A DNA stretch of 64,000 nt from UKL13-2 sp044229235 (GCA_044229235.1 JBGATH010000005.1:103400-167399), one strand, 5' to 3'; shown: positions 17,609 through 26,724, counted from the stretch's first letter. A program made the numbers and translations. Notes: generated from the letters alone by a model not told the origin.

Positions 17609-18685
17609 TCAATTGATCCGGATCTTTTCTCCGTAGCCGGTCATTTCCAGATACCCACGGCCGATCTCGCGCCCGGACTCCATTACCCGCACCGCCCCCT
17701 CCCAATACACTGCGCCAGTGCTGCGTCGGCTGTCGAGTTCCTGATCATCCATCATGGCCTGCAACGCCAGCGTGCGCGCACCGATGCGCAGGCGCCATGC
17801 CACCGGGTAGGTGATGCCGGTGCGCAGCGACTTCCACATCTTCTGCGGTTCGAACCCGACTTCTTCGCGCGCCGGCATCACGGCAGGGCCTTGCGCGGGC
17901 TTGAGTGTTGCCGCCGTCCACAGCTCGCGGCCATCGTTAGCGCGCATGCGAAACGCCATCAACCCGCTGCCATCGTCGAGATTGAGCCCCACCCAGTCCC
18001 AGCCCTGCGCGCCTTCGGGCAACAGCTCACTGGACCACTCGTGATCCAGCCACGCCGTGCCGGACACGGCCTGCGGCTTTCCGTCAAGCGTTACCGTGCC
18101 GCTCACCGCCATCTGCGGCCGGCTGTAGTAGTAACTGGCGTGGCGCGGATCGGCCACTTTGCGGCTGAAGCCGCCGATGCCGTTCAACACGGGTGGCGCG
18201 CTCGGTGTCATGGTAAGCGCGTACGAGAAATCCTTGCCATTGACGATAGCGGTGTAGCGATCCTGCTGCTGATCCATGCGCCAATCGCCCACCCACACGC
18301 CGGTGCGACCGGTTTCCAATCCCGCGCGGCCGGGCATCACCCGTGCGGCGCGCTCGTCCACACGCAGGCGTCCGATCGCCGGGTCGGCGATGGCGGCGTG
18401 CGCGAGGATCAGTTGGCGCGGCGCAAAGCTGCTCGGATTGTTTTCACCAACGCCGGTGCGCACGCGAAAAAACGTCACCTGGAAACCCAGCGGGCTGCCG
18501 TCAGTCCGTTTCAGCCAGCCGGTGGCGTACCACCATTCGGTGCGGAAATCGGCGTGCGCGCCATGGTCGTTCGGGAACACCAGCTTTCGATTCGGCAGCA
18601 CCGGCGCAAATTCGAACGCGTGCAGCAGCGTGCCTGTCCACAGCGGCGTACTGCCCATCGCCAGCAAAAAAGCGCGGCGCCGCAT
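17609..18685 (-). CDS. AttH/CrtC-type lipocalin-like secreted protein
   Basis: 358 residues from the ATG at 18685, which overlaps the permease stop (TGATG); a GTG at 18688 is also in frame. N-terminus MRRRAFLLAMGSTPLWTG is signal-like with arginines. The body carries DFRTEWWYATGWL and WLDHEWSSELL, hallmarks of the CrtC/AttH (DUF2006) lipocalin-like family. AttH proteins are extracytoplasmic partners of FtsX-type ABC systems. The function is unknown; despite the family name no carotenoid genes are nearby. Confidence 0.85.
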   Translation of the reverse strand: MRRRAFLLAMGSTPLWTGTLLHAFEFAPVLPNRKLVFPNDHGAHADFRTEWWYATGWLKRTDGSPLGFQVTFFRVRTGVGENNPSSFAPRQLILAHAAIADPAIGRLRVDERAARVMPGRAGLETGRTGVWVGDWRMDQQQDRYTAIVNGKDFSYALTMTPSAPPVLNGIGGFSRKVADPRHASYYYSRPQMAVSGTVTLDGKPQAVSGTAWLDHEWSSELLPEGAQGWDWVGLNLDDGSGLMAFRMRANDGRELWTAATLKPAQGPAVMPAREEVGFEPQKMWKSLRTGITYPVAWRLRIGARTLALQAMMDDQELDSRRSTGAVYWEGAVRVMESGREIGRGYLEMTGYGEKIRIN

Positions 18686-21189
18686 CACCAGTCCTCACGC
18701 ACGGCCAGCACCGCTTCGCGTTGCATGGCCTGGCGACCCGCCACCGCCGCCGACATTGCCGCCAGCGCCACCATGCCTGCGCCGAACAAGCCTAGCGAGG
18801 TCCAGGGCACATGGATATCCATGCTCCAGTGAAAGCTCTGGCGGTTCACCACTTCGATGAGGATGACGCCGATGGCGCCACCGGCCAGCATGCCGGTAAG
18901 CACGCCCACGCCGGCCGCCAGCGCGCCTTCTTGGGAAAGCATCCAGCCGATCTGCCGTCGCGTCAGCCCGAGATGGCGCAGCATGCCGAACTCGCGCCGG
19001 CGCGCCACCGCCAGCGCGGCAAAGCTGGCTGCAACCCCGGCGAGGCCGATGGCGATGGCGACCGCTTCGAGCAAGTAGGTGACGGCAAAGGTTCGATCGA
19101 AAATACGCAGGCTGAGGGCACGAATCTGGCCCGGAAAGGCGATCTCGACCGCGCCCTCGACGGCGGTTTGCATCAGCGCCCCGGCAACCTTGGCGGCGTC
19201 CGCGCCCGGCGCCAGCATGATGGCCGCATCGTTGGCCAGGCGGTCGCCCGTGAGCCGGCGGTAATCGTCGAGGCGGATGGTGATCGATCCGGTCTGGCGC
19301 GAGTAGTCGCGGACCACGCCCGCCACCCACACGGGTGTGGCACGGCCGCCGAGCGGAATCTCCACTCGCTGCCCCGCCCGCCAGCCGTAGATATCGTGCG
19401 TGGCCTCGGAGATCCAGATCGGCGGCAAACCATCATCGGCCGGCACCGCAGTCATTGTCGGCCCCACGCGCGGCAGTTCATGACCGTCGGCCGAAACCGG
19501 CCGCGCGATCACCGCCACGGGTGCCACGGCACCCGCCAGTCGCAGATTGTCGTGGCGTGTGAAATTGACCTGCCCGATTCCCGGAACGGCACGAACCCGC
19601 GCCTGCATGGCTTCATCGAGCAGACTGCCGCTGGTGCCGCGGCCGGCGCGCAAATAAATGTCCGCCGGAAGTATCTGCGCCAGCCACTGATCCACCGATT
19701 CGCGAAACGAAGCCACCATGATGGCCATGGCCGCCGCCAGCGCCACGCTGGTGAGAATGCCGGCGGCCGCGATGACCGCATTGCCGGGTGCGGCGCCGAG
19801 CCGCGCCACGGCCAGGCGATTGGGCACCGCCCGGCTGGTCGGCAGGCGATGCGCCAGTGCCGCGGCGATGCGCGGGATCAGCATCACGCCGCCCAGCAGC
19901 ACCAGCGCGACAGCAAGGTAGCCGCCCAGCGGCAGGCCATCGAGCGGCGTAATCGCGCAGGCCGGGATGGCGGCCAGCAACAGCGCCAGTCCGAGCAGCG
20001 GATGCCCATGCCCCTCGAACAGCGCGGCCTCATCGCCCGACTTCAGCGCCTGCGCGGGCGCCACCGTCGCCGCCTCGCGCGCCGGCAACCACGCGCCGGC
20101 CACACCCGCGGCCGTGCCGAGAAGCGTGTAGACCGCCGCCATCAACGGATCGAAATGCAGCTCGGGCCGCACACCCGAAAAATAGCCCGCCCCCAGGTCG
20201 CCGCCAAGCAAGGCCATCGCGCCCCAGGCCAGCAGATTGCCCAGCACCACGCCAAGCACGCCGCCCACGAGGCCCAGCACCGCGCCCTCGCCCAGCAGCC
20301 ATGCGAACAATTGCCGGCGCGACAGGCCGATGGCGCGCAGGAATGCGAATTCGCTGCGGCGCCGCACCACCGACAGCGCCTGCGCGGAGAAAACCAGGAA
20401 GCCGCCAGTGAGCAAGGCCATGGCCGCAAGCATGGTCAGATTCACCCGGTAAGCGCGCGACAGGTTGCCGGCCTGCTCCACAGCCATATCGGGCGCTTCC
20501 ACCTGCAGGCCTGCGGGCAGTGCCGCCTGCAGCGCGGCGCGCGCGGCGTCCGCGTTGACGCCTTCACGCAGTCGCAAGTCGATGCGCGTGAGACGCCCGA
20601 GCTTGCCGAAATGGTTTTGCACCGCGGCGATATCCATCACCGCCAGGCGCCGGTTGTCGGCGGAACCGGGAATATCCCCGGCGATGCGCAGCGCCAGCAG
20701 CTTGCCGGCGACCGGCACCGAAAGCACCTCACCTTCACGCACGCCCAGCACGCCCTGCGCGGCGGCGCTCAGGAAGATCGCATCATCCGCAAACGCGGCA
20801 AGCCGGTCCGCGCCTTTTGCCGGGCGCGGGAACAGCACCGGCGTGACCGCCGCCACCGAAAACATGTCTACGCCCAACACCTGCAGCGTTTCCGCGCGAC
20901 CTGCCAGCGGAATGTCCACCTCGACCACCGGGCTCGCGTCCTGCACCTCTGGGCGCGCCGCCAGCATCACGTAGGTGGTTTCATCAAAGCCGCCGCGCGG
21001 CCCCACGACCAGCAGGTCGGCCTCACCCACCACCGCGCGCAGCCCACGGCCAAACTCAGCCAGCGCCGATTCGTGCACCGCCTGCACCGCCACGCCCAGT
21101 GCCACGCCGAGCACGATGGCCGCCAGCGAAAACAGCGTCGCCAGACGCCGCTTGGCCAGCGAGCCCAGGAATACCCGCGACAGGTTCAA
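18685..21189 (-). CDS. FtsX-family ABC transporter permease (AttFG/LolC-like)
   Basis: 834 residues. It has two FtsX-type modules: an N-terminal helix, a large periplasmic MacB_PCD-like domain, then groups of membrane helices near 255-480 and again at the C-terminus, with paired motifs RSEFAFLRAIGLSRRQLFAW and RREFGMLRHLGLTRRQIGWM. This is the layout of AttF/AttG and LolC-type proteins fused in one chain. The start codon is a TTG at 21189 overlapping the ATPase stop (TTGA), the longest and only reasonable start. It likely moves or extracts lipids or lipoproteins, using the downstream lipocalin. Confidence 0.88.
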   Translation of the reverse strand: MNLSRVFLGSLAKRRLATLFSLAAIVLGVALGVAVQAVHESALAEFGRGLRAVVGEADLLVVGPRGGFDETTYVMLAARPEVQDASPVVEVDIPLAGRAETLQVLGVDMFSVAAVTPVLFPRPAKGADRLAAFADDAIFLSAAAQGVLGVREGEVLSVPVAGKLLALRIAGDIPGSADNRRLAVMDIAAVQNHFGKLGRLTRIDLRLREGVNADAARAALQAALPAGLQVEAPDMAVEQAGNLSRAYRVNLTMLAAMALLTGGFLVFSAQALSVVRRRSEFAFLRAIGLSRRQLFAWLLGEGAVLGLVGGVLGVVLGNLLAWGAMALLGGDLGAGYFSGVRPELHFDPLMAAVYTLLGTAAGVAGAWLPAREAATVAPAQALKSGDEAALFEGHGHPLLGLALLLAAIPACAITPLDGLPLGGYLAVALVLLGGVMLIPRIAAALAHRLPTSRAVPNRLAVARLGAAPGNAVIAAAGILTSVALAAAMAIMVASFRESVDQWLAQILPADIYLRAGRGTSGSLLDEAMQARVRAVPGIGQVNFTRHDNLRLAGAVAPVAVIARPVSADGHELPRVGPTMTAVPADDGLPPIWISEATHDIYGWRAGQRVEIPLGGRATPVWVAGVVRDYSRQTGSITIRLDDYRRLTGDRLANDAAIMLAPGADAAKVAGALMQTAVEGAVEIAFPGQIRALSLRIFDRTFAVTYLLEAVAIAIGLAGVAASFAALAVARRREFGMLRHLGLTRRQIGWMLSQEGALAAGVGVLTGMLAGGAIGVILIEVVNRQSFHWSMDIHVPWTSLGLFGAGMVALAAMSAAVAGRQAMQREAVLAVREDW

Positions 21190-21839
21190 GCCTGCAGCCC
21201 TTCGGCCGTGAGATGCAGGATGCGGTCCGCCGTGGCCGCCGCCTCCAGCGAATGGGTGACAAGGATGCCGATGGCCCCTGCCGCGCGCACGCGCTCGGCC
21301 AGCAGGCCCAAGACCTTGGCCGCATTGGCCGGATCAAGATTGCCGGTCGGTTCATCGGCCAGCACCAGTCGCGGCCGGTGCACCAGCGCGCGCGCAATCG
21401 CCACCCGCTGCATTTCGCCGCCCGACAATTCGCGCGGCCAGCTTGCGGCACGCACGCCCAGCCCGACCGCATCCAGCAATTGCTGCGCCGGGGCATCGGC
21501 CTCGGCATCGCCCTTGCCCAGCAGCCACAGCGGCAGCGCCACGTTCTGCCTCACGGTGAGATGCGGCAACACGTGGAATGCCTGGAACACAAAACCGAGC
21601 TTCTCGCGGCGCAGGCGCGTCAGCGCGTCGTCATCCAGCGCTGTGTAGTCGGTGCCATCGAGCGAAATGCGGCCGTTGTCCGCGCGATCCAGGCCGGCGA
21701 TGAGGTTGAGCAAGGTGGATTTGCCGACGCCGGACTCGCCGACGATGGCGACGTATTCGCCGGGCTGCAACTGCAGGGAAACCTCGTTGAGTACGGTACG
21801 GCCGCCGAAGCAGCGCGTGAGTTTGTCGATGTCGAGCAT
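21186..21839 (-). CDS. ABC transporter ATP-binding protein (LolD/AttE-like)
   Basis: 217 residues from the ATG at 21839 (MLDIDKLTRCFGGRTVLNEV); an upstream in-frame start at 21893 lacks the family N-terminus. Walker A GESGVGKST (about 36-44), signature LSGGEMQRVAIARAL and Walker B LVLADEPTGNLD are intact, and the Thr-Gly-Asn-Leu-Asp form is typical of MacB/LolD-type ATPases. First gene of a three-gene operon ATPase, FtsX permease, lipocalin, matching the AttEFGH arrangement. Confidence 0.9.
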   Translation of the reverse strand: MLDIDKLTRCFGGRTVLNEVSLQLQPGEYVAIVGESGVGKSTLLNLIAGLDRADNGRISLDGTDYTALDDDALTRLRREKLGFVFQAFHVLPHLTVRQNVALPLWLLGKGDAEADAPAQQLLDAVGLGVRAASWPRELSGGEMQRVAIARALVHRPRLVLADEPTGNLDPANAAKVLGLLAERVRAAGAIGILVTHSLEAAATADRILHLTAEGLQA

Positions 21840-21993
21840 GCGGCTACTTTGGCAGAAAGCCGCGCAAAAAGGGGCTGATGCAACTCGGCACACCCATCCG
21901 TTTCCGATTCAATCGCAAGAAGCGGATGGCTGCGCGGTTCCCACGCTGGTCAACTGGCATCCGCCAGCAGCCATCGACCAAAGGAAGACACAC

Positions 21994-22464
21994 ATGAAAT
22001 TTCGCATTCAAGGCATCGACACCGAGGCATGCCACCGCATCTGGCAGGGAGGCAACGACGCCTACGATCAGCCCGCCCTGCGGCGGCGCGCCGGCGGCGG
22101 GGCCAATCCCTGCCGGCACTGCCTTGGCCTGATTGCCGACGGCGACGACAAGCTGGTGCTGGCCTATCGCCCCTTCGCCGAACGCGGTCCGTATGCGGAG
22201 ACCGGGCCGATTTTCCTGCACGCCGAACCCTGCACGCGTTACGACAGCGACCGCTTGCCGGCGTGGTTCAACTACCTCGACCCGGCCATCGTGCGCGGCT
22301 ACGACGTCGATCACTGGATTCGCTACGACACCGGCCAGGTGGTACGCGGGCCCGACATCACCGCCGCCTGCGAAGCCATTCTTCAGGACCCAACCGTGGC
22401 CTATGTGCACCTGCGCTCAAAGTTCAACTGCTACCAGTGCCGTGTGGATCGCGTCACGGACTGA
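21994..22464 (+). CDS. DUF1203 family protein
   Basis: 156 residues; ATG at 21994 with AGGAAG eight bases upstream. The conserved pieces NPCRHCLGLIADGDDKLVLAYRPF, GPIFLHAEPC and KFNCYQCRVDR match the DUF1203 family. Cysteine pairs at both ends (CRHC, CYQC) could bind metal or form disulfides, but no function is known. It is single and divergent from the ABC operon. Confidence 0.85.
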   Translation: MKFRIQGIDTEACHRIWQGGNDAYDQPALRRRAGGGANPCRHCLGLIADGDDKLVLAYRPFAERGPYAETGPIFLHAEPCTRYDSDRLPAWFNYLDPAIVRGYDVDHWIRYDTGQVVRGPDITAACEAILQDPTVAYVHLRSKFNCYQCRVDRVTD

Positions 22465-22485
22465 GGCGGTGCCGTAAGCGGCTCA

Positions 22486-23004
22486 TCAGGTGCCGGGCTG
22501 CACGCCGGCTCTTCCGCCGCTCATCAGCCAGCGAAGTGCGCGCACCCATGGCGACCATTTCACAACCATGACGGGCAGGCCGAGGCTAGCCTGCGCCACG
22601 CTCAGGGCGTCTTCCAGCAACGCGTTGTGCAGTGGTTCGAAAAGTAACGGCCAGGTGACGATCGCCACCCCGCTGGCACGCATCTGCAGGGTATGTCGCA
22701 GGATGCACTGCGCCGCGTCCACCGCGACCACTTCCAGCCGGTGGCCGCCGTTGAAACCGCGCGGCCCGGTGAAGCGAAAATCAATGCGCTCGCCCGGATG
22801 AATCGACTCGATAAAGTAGCGGATGGGGCCATGCCCCCCCACCGCGCCCACGGCCAGGGGGCGGTCAAATTTCATGCGTGGCCAGGCCTTCACCGGCCAC
22901 AGTCCATCGCCTTCCGACGCCAGCGTGACGAGCAACTGACCGGCCGCAGCAGCCGGAACGCCGAGCGCACGCTCGTGAATGTTCAGTACCGGCCTGGCAG
23001 TCAC
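22486..23004 (-). CDS. SRPBCC/START-like domain protein
   Basis: 172 residues from the GTG at 23004, which overlaps the stop of the upstream monooxygenase (GTGA). It has the START/polyketide-cyclase pattern PIRYFIESIHPGERIDFRFTGP and RLEVVAVDAAQCILRHTLQM, consistent with a hydrophobic-ligand helix-grip fold. The C-terminal helix ends WLMSGGRAGVQPGT. The substrate is unknown. Start overlap shows cotranslation with the ABM protein. Confidence 0.75.
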   Translation of the reverse strand: MTARPVLNIHERALGVPAAAAGQLLVTLASEGDGLWPVKAWPRMKFDRPLAVGAVGGHGPIRYFIESIHPGERIDFRFTGPRGFNGGHRLEVVAVDAAQCILRHTLQMRASGVAIVTWPLLFEPLHNALLEDALSVAQASLGLPVMVVKWSPWVRALRWLMSGGRAGVQPGT

Positions 23005-23321
23005 GGCGTCAGCGGCTCGAACTCGGCGAACAACTGCTGCGCTTCCGGCAGCGTATGCAGCGGCACGTAATCGCAAACCGCCGCGAACTCCGCCCAGAGC
23101 GCGCCAACGGCGGCATTGCTGTGCGCCCTGCGGATGGCTTCGGCCGAGGCCCATTCGAAAACTTCGACGATGGTCCCGCCCGCGCCGCGCATGACGTACG
23201 CGGGACGCTCGCTCACCAGTTCCTCAGCGGCCAAAACCTTCAGGTGTTTTGCCACGCAGGCGACAAGGCGATCCGCCATGCCTGCCTTGGGCTTATAGGC
23301 AACAATCACAAAGCGTCCCAT
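23001..23321 (-). CDS. Antibiotic biosynthesis monooxygenase (ABM)-like protein
   Basis: 106 residues, a ferredoxin-like fold: FVIVAYKPKAGMADRLV, then a helix with KHLKVLAAEELV, then YVMRGAGGTIVEVFEWAS. ABM-fold proteins are small quinol monooxygenases or heme degraders; the exact role is unknown. ATG at 23321 with GAGG upstream. It forms a two-gene unit with the SRPBCC protein. Confidence 0.78.
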   Translation of the reverse strand: MGRFVIVAYKPKAGMADRLVACVAKHLKVLAAEELVSERPAYVMRGAGGTIVEVFEWASAEAIRRAHSNAAVGALWAEFAAVCDYVPLHTLPEAQQLFAEFEPLTP

Positions 23322-23481
23322 GCAATGCCTCGAAAGTTGATGAAAACTGACTGAGTTCGACTGCTTTTGGCAGCCGACAGCAGCGGAGCCGGCTTAGCTG
23401 AATTTTGCGCCAATTGCGTATTGGCGCTGGGCGCTGTGTGCGGCGATCAGGCACACCTTGCTGCGTAACCCAATAGTCAAA

Positions 23482-23545
23482 GATCAAGCACTGGCGCGGC
23501 TCGCAGGCCGAAAGTGCGCCAGGGACCCCGCCAATGCTGGTGTTT
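23482..23545. repeat. Palindromic intergenic repeat, copy 2
   Basis: Left arm AGCACTGGCGCGG, return arm CCCCGCCAATGCT; inner CAGGCC/GGGACC region degenerate. It lies in the 227-base spacer between the ABM and YdeI-like genes, which otherwise holds nothing recognisable. Confidence 0.7.
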
Positions 23546-23548
23546 CGC

Positions 23549-24124
23549 TTACAAGCGGCGGCCCTCGGCACAAGCGGCGATGAGTACGGATAGCCGCCTT
23601 CCGCGCGTGGCCTCCTGCTTGGCGCTGGTCACCCACCAGTTCACCCTGCGACGATAACCGGGAGGCTGTGCGAGGTAAAACTTCCATGCAGCTTTGTCGC
23701 GCTTGAAGATTGTTATTTGCGCCGGCTCGAGTTCCGGCATGGCCGCTTGCTCGTAGGACGCCTTGGCGGATTTCGCTTCCGTGCGCTGCGCGAACGCGGC
23801 AAGGCCAGCCGGCTGCATGCGGCCCATGGCCTGCAATTCGCCCACGCGGCGGATATTGATCGCGCTCCAGTGGGAGCCTTTGCGACGCGGCGTGAAACGG
23901 ATCAGGTAGCTGTCTTCGTCGATACGCTTGCGTATGCCGTCGATCCAGCCGACACACAGCGCCTCGTCCACGGATTGCGGCCAGGTCATGCTCGGTTTTC
24001 TGGTTGCGCGCTTCATGAAACCGACAATCAACTCGCTGCGTTCCGCGGCGTGACGCGCAAGCCAGCGGCGAAACGCTTCAGCAGTCTTGAAGAAGCGTGG
24101 TTCAGCGGATCCGTCGGGGGACAT
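23549..24124 (-). CDS. YdeI/OmpD-associated family protein
   Basis: 191 residues from the ATG at 24124 (MSPDGSAEPRFFKTAEAFRRWL). The conserved SVDEALCVGWIDGIRKRIDEDSYLIRFTPRRKGSHWSAIN region is split here only for length: VDEALCVGWIDG near 65 and RFTPRRKGSHWS near 85. The C-terminal Lys/Arg-rich helix set (KAAWKFYLAQPPGYRRRVNWW) is typical of the family. YdeI-type proteins are linked to resistance to antimicrobial peptides or bacteriocins in some bacteria; the mechanism is unknown. Confidence 0.85.
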   Translation of the reverse strand: MSPDGSAEPRFFKTAEAFRRWLARHAAERSELIVGFMKRATRKPSMTWPQSVDEALCVGWIDGIRKRIDEDSYLIRFTPRRKGSHWSAINIRRVGELQAMGRMQPAGLAAFAQRTEAKSAKASYEQAAMPELEPAQITIFKRDKAAWKFYLAQPPGYRRRVNWWVTSAKQEATRGRRLSVLIAACAEGRRL

Positions 24125-24158
24125 TGGGATCAGTGGCTGACGGTCGATCGGCAAGGCA

Positions 24159-24638
24159 TCAATGAGGCGCGCCGCTACCCGCGGTGAACACCAGTTGGGG
24201 CCGGACCCGCTTTGCATCGCCGGCGATGGGGGCAGCGACTTCGCCAACTCGCACTGCCCCGTTGGCGCGATAGAACGCTTCGGCATTCGGATCGGCATCG
24301 GTGGTCACCACCGTCGCCCCGTCAGAAAAGGCCAAATTCAGCGCATGTGCGAGCAAGGCGCGACCGATGCCGCGATGCATGGCTTCCGGCGCCACCCAGA
24401 GGTGCTCTAGCGCCCAGGATTCCTCACCCGGTAGCATGGCATAGAAGCCACAGATTGCGCCATCGACAACCGCCACGCCGATGCGCATCAGGTTGAGGTC
24501 CGCTGCAGAAATCTGCAACTGATCGCGCCACCGTTGCATGACTTCAGGCGCATAGCCCCAGTGCGCCTTAGCCCCGACGGCCAGCGCCGACAAGGCCGCC
24601 AGATCATCCAAGGCAGCGGGGCGTATCAGCGGGCGCAT
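24159..24638 (-). CDS. GNAT family N-acetyltransferase
   Basis: 159 residues from the ATG at 24638; a TTG at 24659 would overlap the tautomerase stop. Acetyl-CoA loop APEAMHRGIGRALLAHAL at about 85-102, preceded by WALEHLWV. The C-terminal half (ATVVTTDADPNAEAFYRANGAVRVG) is the source or sister of the frameshifted relic at 16.95-17.15 kb. Acceptor unknown. Confidence 0.86.
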   Translation of the reverse strand: MRPLIRPAALDDLAALSALAVGAKAHWGYAPEVMQRWRDQLQISAADLNLMRIGVAVVDGAICGFYAMLPGEESWALEHLWVAPEAMHRGIGRALLAHALNLAFSDGATVVTTDADPNAEAFYRANGAVRVGEVAAPIAGDAKRVRPQLVFTAGSGAPH

Positions 24639-24651
24639 CGCCGTTGCGGTC

Positions 24652-25020
24652 CTACTCAATCAATTCGCCGCCAAATGCGATGCGGCCGGCGCCAGCCGGC
24701 GCGAACTCGACATGCACGCGCCCGGCCGCACGGCCGCAGGCGACCGCGACCGCCCGGGCGATTCGTTGCGCCTGTTCTTTCAATGCCGCGCTTTCCGGCA
24801 GTCGGGCGTGCAACACGCACACGAACACCGGCAGCTCGGCCGCGGACAGCACCGCACCGTTCTCGGCATAACGCGATGCCGGCAGCACGTGCACGCGCAC
24901 CCACACTCTTCCAGCAGCGGCGCCAAGGCAGACACCCAATGCATCAGCCAGTTCCTGCGCCAGCTTGTCGCGTTCCAGCGTACCCTCTTGCATCACCATC
25001 TGAACATCGATGATCGGCAT
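24652..25020 (-). CDS. Tautomerase-superfamily protein
   Basis: 122 residues beginning MPIIDVQMVM, so Pro is exposed after Met removal, as needed for the catalytic base of tautomerase-superfamily enzymes. A C-terminal half (AELPVFVCVLHARLP, KEQAQRIARAVAVACG, VHVEFAPAGAGRIAFGG) repeats the beta-alpha-beta pattern. Substrate unknown; it could be a 5-carboxymethyl-2-hydroxymuconate isomerase-like or a 4-OT-like protein. Confidence 0.78.
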   Translation of the reverse strand: MPIIDVQMVMQEGTLERDKLAQELADALGVCLGAAAGRVWVRVHVLPASRYAENGAVLSAAELPVFVCVLHARLPESAALKEQAQRIARAVAVACGRAAGRVHVEFAPAGAGRIAFGGELIE

Positions 25021-25032
25021 GGCTCAGCCCCC

Positions 25033-25911
25033 CTACCCCGCTGCACCCGGCGCATCCGCCGATGCGGACACCCACGCCGCCAGTCTTGCCGAGAGATCAT
25101 CGGCGAAGCGCTCGGCGAACGCGAAGGTGCGGTAGGGAAAGTGATCGGCGCCGGCATAGCGCGTGATGCGCATGCCGGGGTTGGCCTGCAAGGCACGTTG
25201 CGCCTGGTCTTCCAGGAATGCCGCGCCGAACTGTTCCTCGATCTGGATGATTTCAACGGGGACGCGGAACGGAACGGTCGGATCCACCGCCGAAAACACC
25301 TGGTCCATCGGCCGCAGCCAACAGGCCGTGTCCTGCCGCTGCAGGCTGGATGCGTGGCTCAACACGTGCCGCGCGCTGATGGCGTCCTTCTCAAATCCGC
25401 CGAGCGCATGTGGCGTATTCGCCACCAGATCAACGTACGCCTGCAGGCTGGCGTTGATCTTGCGAAGCTTTTTCAGGTAAGCCGCGAGCGCGGCGAACCG
25501 TGATGGAAAGACGGTGCGCGCATATTCCTCGGGGCTGGCATAGAACAGCGGCGGATCAATCATCAGCACGGCAGAAACCAGCGGGTGCGGCGCCTGTGCC
25601 AGCATGCCGGCGATGGCGCCGCCCATGGAGTGGCCGACGATGAATGTCGGCCTGCCGATGGCGGCCAGCACCGCCTCGGCATCCGCGCAATAGTCGATGA
25701 CGAAATACCGCTCCGCGCGCGCCGAATGGCCGTGACCACGAAAATCCAGGCACCAGACCTGGTATTGCTCACAGAGCCGCATGGCATTCTCAAACCACGT
25801 GTCGCGCGACATGCCGAGTCCGTGGAGAAAAAGCACCGGTGGCCTGCCTTCCTCGCCGTAAACAGAAACGGCGAGCGAAACATCACCAGCGCGGTCGGAA
25901 ATATCGGTCAT
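25033..25911 (-). CDS. Alpha/beta-fold hydrolase
   Basis: 292 residues from the ATG at 25911 (MTDISDRAGDVSL); a start at 25971 would overlap the GNAT gene. The oxyanion strand VLFLHGLGMSRDTW, the nucleophile elbow GHSMGGA (about 100), and a late His in the ADHFPY segment (about 262) give a Ser-His-acid triad. General hydrolase; no substrate can be assigned. Confidence 0.88.
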   Translation of the reverse strand: MTDISDRAGDVSLAVSVYGEEGRPPVLFLHGLGMSRDTWFENAMRLCEQYQVWCLDFRGHGHSARAERYFVIDYCADAEAVLAAIGRPTFIVGHSMGGAIAGMLAQAPHPLVSAVLMIDPPLFYASPEEYARTVFPSRFAALAAYLKKLRKINASLQAYVDLVANTPHALGGFEKDAISARHVLSHASSLQRQDTACWLRPMDQVFSAVDPTVPFRVPVEIIQIEEQFGAAFLEDQAQRALQANPGMRITRYAGADHFPYRTFAFAERFADDLSARLAAWVSASADAPGAAG

Positions 25912-25945
25912 ATCGGCACAGCGACAGGAAAGGACGGCATGTTCA

Positions 25946-26422
25946 TCAGGCAGTTGCTGCGCCCGATTCAAACCGCAAAGTCATGAACACACTGTTCGGG
26001 TCTTCGCGATAGTTGCCGAACGGGCCGCAGAAATCAAAGCCGTGAGCCTGGTAGAGCTTGTGTGCAGGTGTGAATGCCTCGTGCGTTCCGGTTTCAAGGC
26101 TCAGCCGCGCATAACCCCGTTGCCGGGCCGTCGCAATGATGCGCGCCAGTACCGCCCTGCCGGCGCCCTTGCCGCGTAGCGCCTTGGGCGTGCGCATCGA
26201 TTTCACTTCCCCTTCCGTCGGTGACAGCTCTTTCAGCGCCCCGCAGCCGACCAGCGTTTCGCCTTCCCACACCGTCCAGAATGTGATGTCGGGCGCGCGC
26301 AGCTTGGTCAGGTCAAGCGCGAACACCTGCTCCGGCGGAGAAAGCTCGTACATGTTGTCGAGGTGCTCCTGCAGGAGCGCGTGGACTTGCGGGCGGGAGA
26401 GGTCGTCGAGTTCGATGTGCAT
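25946..26422 (-). CDS. GNAT family N-acetyltransferase (YsnE-like)
   Basis: 158 residues. Starts MHIELDDLSRPQVHALLQEHL. Acetyl-CoA loop KALRGKGAGRAVLARI about 80-95; LSLETGTHEAFTPAHKLYQAHGF is typical of the YsnE/PaiA-like clade. Acceptor unknown. It is separate from the downstream hydrolase by about 35 bases. Confidence 0.86.
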   Translation of the reverse strand: MHIELDDLSRPQVHALLQEHLDNMYELSPPEQVFALDLTKLRAPDITFWTVWEGETLVGCGALKELSPTEGEVKSMRTPKALRGKGAGRAVLARIIATARQRGYARLSLETGTHEAFTPAHKLYQAHGFDFCGPFGNYREDPNSVFMTLRFESGAATA

Positions 26423-26724
26423 GGGAAAAGGGTGAGTGGGGCGCCGCGATGATGCCGTTGATTTTTGATTCTATGGATCCTCAGAGCAAAATTGCTGAAC
26501 CAGTGTGCATGCCCTCCCCGGCGAAGGTCGGGGCCCAAGTTACTATCGCGCGTGTTGCGAACAAAATTGGACCCCGGCCTTCGCCGGGGAGGGAAACCAC
26601 AACTGCGAATCAGTCATCGCGTGGTTGCAATGGGGGAACAACAAATTTTACTAATTTTGCGCCGCAGTGCCGGTCGCACTCCATCGCGATGATCAGATTT
26701 GTGCGATCGCAAACGGATCAACTT
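26423..26724. other. Intergenic region with a long inverted repeat
   Basis: 302 bases between the YsnE-like and isochorismatase genes. Apart from the inverted repeat at 26512-26593 nothing gene-like is seen. AT-rich stretches near 26640-26700 may hold a promoter. Confidence 0.4.
26512..26593. repeat. Inverted repeat with CCCCGG...CCGGGG arms
   Basis: Arms about 30 bases long: left 26512-26541 (CCCTCCCCGGCGAAGG...), right 26565-26593 (...CCTTCGCCGGGGAGGG), separated by 23 bases. A single right-arm-like copy lies at 45341-45370 beside the IS30 element. The role is unknown; dispersed repeat or RNA hairpin. Confidence 0.7.

Noticed and set aside
17609..18685. Carotenoid 1,2-hydratase (crtC)
   Set aside because: The family name comes from shared lipocalin-like domain; no carotenoid genes are near and the context is an AttEFGH-like ABC operon.
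18811..21648. A 945-codon open frame on the plus strand opposite the FtsX permease and ATPase
   Set aside because: GC-rich antisense frames are often open. Its product is His/Arg/Gln-rich without domains, while the minus-strand genes have clear FtsX and ABC motifs.
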